Assembly (NCBI GenBank): GCA_927911515.1
Contig: CAKMQH010000061.1
Location: forward strand, 1-10,114
Length of the DNA stretch: 10,114 nt
Reading direction: 5' to 3'
Origin: an uncultured Neisseria sp.
GTDB lineage: Bacteria; Pseudomonadota; Gammaproteobacteria; Burkholderiales; Neisseriaceae
Shown here: positions 6,469-10,114 of the stretch, one piece after another
Layout of the letters: each line of letters starts with the position of its first letter
Position numbering within the stretch: the first letter of the stretch is position 1
The notes under the pieces: model-generated
Told to the model about the DNA's origin: nothing
The model's input: the letters and a program-made list of their open reading frames with translations, nothing else
Database searches by the model: none
Position numbers and translations under genes: made by a program

Positions 6469-8498
6469 ATGGAAGTCATCCAATACCCCGATTCCCCCTT
6501 CAAACTCCACCAGCCATTCCCGCCTGCCGGCGACCAGCCCACCGCCATTGCCGGCCTGCTCGAAGGGCTTTCAGACGGCCTTGCCTATCAAACCCTGCTC
6601 GGCGTAACCGGTTCGGGCAAAACCTACACCATGGCGAACGTCATCGCCCAAAGCGGCCGTCCCGCCATCATCATGGCGCACAACAAAACCCTAGCTGCCC
6701 AGCTTTACGCCGAAATGCGCGAGTTTTTCCCCGAAAACGCAGTGGAATATTTCGTCTCCTACTACGACTATTACCAGCCCGAAGCCTATGTGCCCAGCCG
6801 AGATTTGTTCATCGAAAAAGACAGCGCGATCAATGAACACATCGAGCAAATGCGCCTTTCCGCCACCAAAAACCTAATGACGCGCGACGACGTGATTATC
6901 GTCGCCACCGTGTCCGCCATTTACGGTATCGGCGACCCGACCGAGTATCAACAAATGGTGTTGTCCGTCAAAGAAGGCGACACCATCGAGCAGCGCGACA
7001 TCATCGCCACGCTCGTTTCCATGCAGTACGAACGCGGCGATTTGGACTTCAAACGCGGCAGCTTCCGCGTGCGCGGCGACGTGATTGACGTGTACCCCGC
7101 CGAAAGCTCCGAAAACGCCTTGCGCATCAGCCTTTTTGACGACGAAATCGACCGCCTCGATATGTTCGACCCGCTTTCAGGCAGCCTTATCCAACGAGTC
7201 GGCCGCTACACCGTCTTCCCGTCCAGCCACTACGTTACCCCGCGCGACACCGTATTGCGCGCCTGCGAGTCCATCAAAGAAGAATTGCGCGAACGCATCG
7301 AATTTTTCGCCCGCGAACAACGCCCCGTCGAACAACAACGCATCGAACAACGCACCCGTTTCGACCTCGAAATGCTCTACGAAATGGGCTTCTGCAAAGG
7401 CATCGAAAACTATTCCCGCCACTTCTCCGGTAAAAAAGAAGGCGAACCGCCGCCCACGCTGATGGACTACCTGCCCGACAACGCCATCATGTTCATCGAC
7501 GAAAGCCACGTTACCGTTACCCAAATCGGCGGCATGTACAAAGGCGACGCATCACGCAAGCAAAACCTCGTCGACTACGGCTTCCGCCTGCCTTCCGCCC
7601 GCGACAACCGCCCGCTCAAATTCCACGAATTTGAAAAAGTCATGCCGCAAACCGTCTTCGTTTCCGCCACCCCCGCCAAATACGAAGAAGAACACGCCGG
7701 ACAAGTGGTCGAACAAGTCGTCCGCCCCACAGGGCTGGTCGACCCCCAAATCATCATCCGCCCCGTCGCCACCCAAGTCGATGACTTAATGAGCGAAATC
7801 AACGACCGCATCCAAAAAGGCGAACGCGTGCTCGTTACCACCCTCACCAAACGCATGGCGGAACAACTCACCGACTATTACAGCGAACTCGGCATCAAAA
7901 GTGCGCTACCTGCACAGCGACATCGACACCGTAGAGCGTGTTGAAATCATTAGAGATTTGCGGCTCGGACTGTTTGACGTACTCGTCGGCATCAACCTCT
8001 TGCGCGAAGGACTCGACATCCCCGAAGTCTCCCTCGTCGCCATCCTCGATGCCGACAAAGAAGGCTTCCTGCGCTCCCACCGCAGCCTGATTCAAACCAT
8101 AGGCCGCGCCGCGCGCAACGTGAACGGTGTCGCCATCCTGTACGCCGACAAAATCACCGACTCCATGAAAGCCGCCATCGACGAAACCGAACGCCGCCGC
8201 GAAAAACAGATGAAATTCAACGAAGAACACGGCATCGTACCGCAGCAGATTAAAAAAACAAGTCAAAGACATCATCGACGGCGTGTACCATGAAGAAGAC
8301 GGCGGCAAAGGTCGTCTGAAAGGTAAAAACAAGGTTAAAGTCGGCGAAATCCACAACGAAGAAGATGCGATTAAAGAAATCGCCAAACTGGAAAAAGCCA
8401 TGCAGCAGGCGGCTAGGGATTTGCAGTTTGAAGAAGCGGCGGTGTTGAGGGATAGGATTCGGGGGATTAAGGAGAATTTGTTGTTTGGAGCTGAGTAA
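6469..8498 (+). CDS. uvrB: Excinuclease ABC subunit B (UvrB), interrupted by two one-base insertions
   Basis: Damage-verifying subunit of nucleotide excision repair: UvrA2B2 loads it at lesions, and it then recruits UvrC for dual incision. Walker A is GVTGSGKT at residues 45-52. The tyrosine-rich beta-hairpin that inserts into the damaged duplex is at about 94-109 (YFVSYYDYYQPEAYVP). The DESH box is at 344-347, helicase motif VI (IGRAARN) follows, and the C-terminal UVR motif that contacts UvrC is at about 636-671. The frame breaks twice: an extra A in AAAA at 7897-7900 (GIK/VRYLHSDID) and one in A7 at 8252-8258 (QQIKK/QVKDIIDG). Removing both gives 675 residues, the usual neisserial length as I recall it. 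As written, the protein would end at 7944, lacking the second helicase domain and UVR motif. The ATG at 6469 follows GGCGG and the promoter at 6427-6434. Confidence 0.93.
6570..6581 (-). repeat. DNA uptake sequence, AGGCCGTCTGAA dialect, inside uvrB
   Basis: The minus strand reads AGGCCGTCTGAA, the dialect of several other Neisseria, differing at one base from the AGGTCGTCTGAA form used elsewhere in the window. It encodes LSDGL in UvrB, so protein constraint may also explain it. Confidence 0.7.
8309..8320 (+). repeat. DNA uptake sequence inside uvrB
   Basis: AGGTCGTCTGAA matches the local dialect perfectly and encodes GRLK in the Lys/Gly-rich linker before the UVR motif of UvrB, where sequence is flexible. 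Confidence 0.85.
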
Positions 8499-8527
8499 TA
8501 ATAAACTGTATTTATTTAAATTAACAC

Positions 8528-8532
8528 AGGAG
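8528..8532 (+). promoter_or_regulatory. Ribosome binding site deciding the start of the AT-rich membrane gene
   Basis: AGGAG lies 6 nt before ATG at 8539. This favours that ATG over an in-frame TTG at 8485, which overlaps the end of uvrB and would add 18 residues of unlikely sequence. Confidence 0.75.
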
Positions 8533-8538
8533 TTTCAA

Positions 8539-9723
8539 ATGCATCAAAATAAAGTGGATTCTTTAACTATTCAAGATGCAAATAATTTAATTTCAAACGC
8601 CATTCCTGTTATTACAATATTAGGAACAATATTTGGCGCTTCTATTACATATAGCTACCTAGATTCAATTAATCAAAAGAGTATTTTTCCCGATATTATT
8701 GGCACGCCTTCTGCTTTTTTGAGTGTATCAATAGTGTTCTCTTTGATGCTATTTTGCATATTTATATCTTTATCAATCCCATACTCAATATTATTTTTTA
8801 ATGAAAATAAAAAAGTAGAAAATAAAAAAATAATTTATGGAATGAATCAATTATTATTTTGCTTCGTATTATGTTCTCCCATTGTTTTATTTTTAATACT
8901 TATGTTGATAAAAACATATATTTTGAAAGAGTTAAATAATCAATTAATTATTTTTTTAATGCTAATTTTTCCATTAATTATTTATTTGATTGGAATCTTC
9001 TATTATTTTATAAATTTAAAAAATTTTAGGAATATAAAAATTAAAAATTTTTGGCAAGGAGTGGTTTTCTCCTTTTTCATTCCGATGCTAGCAAATTTCT
9101 ATCCAATAGTATTTATATTTATTCCCATATCAAATAGCTGGATTAATATCAATTATCATGATATATTTTTTCTTTCTACTTTATTTTTACCAGCAATTAA
9201 CATAATTTTATCATCTTTTATAATATTTAATGAACGTTTTTCAAGCGGAGAGAAAATTTTAGTAATCAACTTGTTTTCATTTATTATATCATTTTGTTTT
9301 TTATGTATTATTGCAAATATATCAGATAATTTTCCATCTAGATTATTATTGCCTTTAAGAATTATTGAAAGCAATCAAGATTCATTATGGTATCTTATTC
9401 ATGACAGATATAATGAAAAAGAAATTAGCGGCATTGATACTTTTGATTTACATGCTATTAAACTAACTTTTTCATGTAATGAAAACAAAGATAAATGTTC
9501 TATGGCTGCTAATGGGCGTAAAAACGCCCTATATGGTTATATGGCTTGGAATCTAGGAGACACAAAGGTATTTTGTCCTGAATCAGTTTCTTTTCTTGAA
9601 CATGATGGGGTAAGTAATACTGAAAAATCATCCAAATGCATTATTATAAAAAGTGAATTCATTCAAATTCTAGATGCGAATTATATATCTAATAAAAGCC
9701 TTGAAATAAATAAGCAAGCGTAG
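8539..9723 (+). CDS. Unrecognised seven-helix membrane protein with Cys-containing C-terminal domain, AT-rich
   Basis: I do not recognise this 394-residue protein. It has about seven predicted hydrophobic helices (roughly residues 19-42, 58-87, 101-128, 134-158, 172-197, 208-231 and 238-262), linked by short Lys/Asn-rich loops. A soluble C-terminal domain of about 130 residues (263-394) follows, with four cysteines (313, 320, 346, 367), enough for two disulfides if it faces the periplasm. Topology is not certain by eye. No Walker, peptidase, transporter or toxin motif stands out. Base composition is strikingly AT-rich, with many ATT/ATA/TTA/AAA codons, unlike uvrB and dnaB beside it; this indicates acquisition from another source. 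It starts 40 nt after uvrB with a good AGGAG and no obvious own promoter, so it may rely on uvrB read-through. Its stop is the first triplet of the palindromic repeat at 9721-9788. The gene is intact. Confidence 0.8.
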   Translation: MHQNKVDSLTIQDANNLISNAIPVITILGTIFGASITYSYLDSINQKSIFPDIIGTPSAFLSVSIVFSLMLFCIFISLSIPYSILFFNENKKVENKKIIYGMNQLLFCFVLCSPIVLFLILMLIKTYILKELNNQLIIFLMLIFPLIIYLIGIFYYFINLKNFRNIKIKNFWQGVVFSFFIPMLANFYPIVFIFIPISNSWININYHDIFFLSTLFLPAINIILSSFIIFNERFSSGEKILVINLFSFIISFCFLCIIANISDNFPSRLLLPLRIIESNQDSLWYLIHDRYNEKEISGIDTFDLHAIKLTFSCNENKDKCSMAANGRKNALYGYMAWNLGDTKVFCPESVSFLEHDGVSNTEKSSKCIIIKSEFIQILDANYISNKSLEINKQA

Positions 9724-9788
9724 GTTGGGTCAAGACCCAACAAAACTGTTAAATTTCACAACGCGTTGGGTTTGCAACCCAACCTACA
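9721..9788. repeat. 68-bp nested palindromic repeat (TAGGTTGGGT type)
   Basis: The ends TAGGTTGGGT (9721-9730) and ACCCAACCTA (9777-9786) are perfect inverted repeats. Each half is itself a hairpin: GTTGGGTC-AA-GACCCAAC at 9724-9741 and GTTGGGTT-TGC-AACCCAAC at 9765-9783. This is the look of a REP-like dispersed palindrome; similar GTAGGTTGGGT repeats are familiar from several bacterial genomes. The first TAG doubles as the stop codon of the preceding membrane-protein gene. Confidence 0.75.
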
Positions 9789-9812
9789 TTTTGCTCAATT
9801 ACCATATAATAA

Positions 9813-9856
9813 AAAGGTCGTTCTGAAAACCGTGAATCCATTTTCAGACGACCTTT
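9813..9856 (+). terminator. Terminator hairpin from inverted uptake sequences, one arm with an extra T
   Basis: The left arm AAAGGTCGTTCTGAAAA (9813-9829) and right arm TTTTCAGACGACCTTT (9841-9856) pair over 16 bp, with one bulged T at 9821/9822 in the left arm and an 11-nt loop. The right arm is a perfect inverted AGGTCGTCTGAA. It probably ends the transcript of the membrane gene. Confidence 0.7.
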
Positions 9857-9882
9857 GTTTCATTCCAAACAACAAATATAAT
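9855..9882 (+). promoter_or_regulatory. Possible promoter upstream of the gene at 9954
   Basis: A perfect TATAAT at 9877-9882 has TTGTTT 16 bp upstream (9855-9860), right after the terminator. It lies 71 bp before the ATG at 9954. The -35 matches only the TTG half, so this is tentative. Confidence 0.35.
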
Positions 9883-9953
9883 AGCTTAAAGGCTGTTTTC
9901 TTCCTGTTTGGCTCAAAACCAAACGAAATCCATTTAAAAAGAACCCTACCATC

Positions 9954-10114
9954 ATGATCTATCCGCAAGCCCTGCAACAACTTTCAACTACTGGCTGACA
10001 AACAACCAAAACATCTCACGCAAACCACCTGAATTTCAATGCGCATCCCCTCTCTGCCGCTGAATTGCAGGCAATACGCGAATAATACGAAAAAACAGGC
10101 TGCCTGAAAAGTCA
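9954..10114 (+). pseudogene. Start of an unrecognised small gene, broken by apparent frameshifts and a stop
   Basis: From ATG at 9954 the frame reads MIYPQALQQL, then hits a stop at 9996. Coding-like sequence continues in other frames: NYWLTNNQNISRKPPEFQCAS, and then SAAELQAIRE followed by a TAA (10083-10085) and YEKTGCLKS. A missing T at the TTT of 9982-9984 and an extra C in CCCC (10047-10050) would join these pieces, leaving the single in-frame TAA. The gene either continues past the right edge or ends near it. I do not recognise the family. No good Shine-Dalgarno precedes the ATG. Similar homopolymer breaks occur elsewhere in the window, but the nonsense codon suggests real decay here. 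The reconstruction is inference from frame continuity only. Confidence 0.4.
10097..10108 (+). repeat. Variant uptake-type sequence AGGCTGCCTGAA
   Basis: AGGCTGCCTGAA is the uptake dialect described for a different branch of Neisseriaceae, not the form prevalent in this window. It could be the first arm of a terminator whose second arm lies beyond the window edge. Confidence 0.5.

Noticed and set aside
6315..6836. Open frame on the plus strand overlapping the dnaB/uvrB gap and the start of uvrB
   Set aside because: It is Arg/Pro-rich, out of frame with uvrB, and runs through the promoter and uptake-sequence hairpin; it is a shadow of the GC-biased uvrB codons.
7895..8401. 168-codon open frame on the minus strand opposite uvrB
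   Set aside because: It is antisense to strongly conserved UvrB sequence and has no ribosome binding site or recognisable domain.
8485..8538. N-terminal extension of the membrane protein from TTG at 8485
   Set aside because: It overlaps the uvrB end, uses a weak start, and the ATG at 8539 has a well-spaced AGGAG.
9805..9810. Promoter from TATAAT just before the terminator at 9813
   Set aside because: It has no plausible -35, and transcription would immediately enter the terminator hairpin.

Overview
The window comes from a commensal Neisseria, most likely the N. mucosa / N. sicca / N. macacae group. Two things point there. The DNA uptake sequence is mostly the AGGTCGTCTGAA dialect, scattered singly and as inverted pairs. 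The order dnaB-pilH-pilI-pilJ-pilK-pilX, with uvrB divergent from dnaB here, includes the minor-pilin cluster known downstream of dnaB in pathogenic Neisseria. Species assignment is inference from the uptake dialect.

Layout. 1-825 (+): the C-terminal part of an RTX-type calcium-binding protein exported by type I secretion, open at the left edge and broken by three one-base indels. 826-1281: non-coding, with a terminator hairpin made of inverted uptake-like sequences and a 126-bp element with uptake sequences as terminal inverted repeats around a second hairpin. 1282-4728 (-): the minor-pilin operon pilH, pilI, pilJ, pilK, pilX, in that transcription order, with overlapping or nearly abutting genes. 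4887-6293 (-): replicative helicase dnaB. 6294-6468: divergent dnaB/uvrB promoter region with a perfect inverted uptake sequence. 6469-8498 (+): uvrB, broken by two extra bases in A runs. 8539-9723 (+): a very AT-rich gene for an unrecognised seven-helix membrane protein with a four-cysteine C-terminal domain. 9721-9856: a palindromic repeat whose first bases supply that gene's stop, then a terminator hairpin. 9954-10114: the start of an unrecognised small gene carrying two apparent frameshifts and a stop.

Function. PilH, PilI, PilJ and PilK are core minor pilins thought to prime type IV pilus assembly in the inner membrane; PilX is a pilin-like subunit incorporated in the fibre and linked to cell-cell aggregation in meningococci. 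DnaB and UvrB are housekeeping proteins for replication and nucleotide excision repair. The AT-rich membrane gene is the clearest accessory insertion and the best candidate for something undescribed.

Data quality. At least eight single-base indels, nearly all in short homopolymers, interrupt otherwise intact genes, including uvrB. Correcting the two in uvrB restores a 675-residue protein. This looks more like homopolymer sequencing error than decay, so each break should be treated as provisional.
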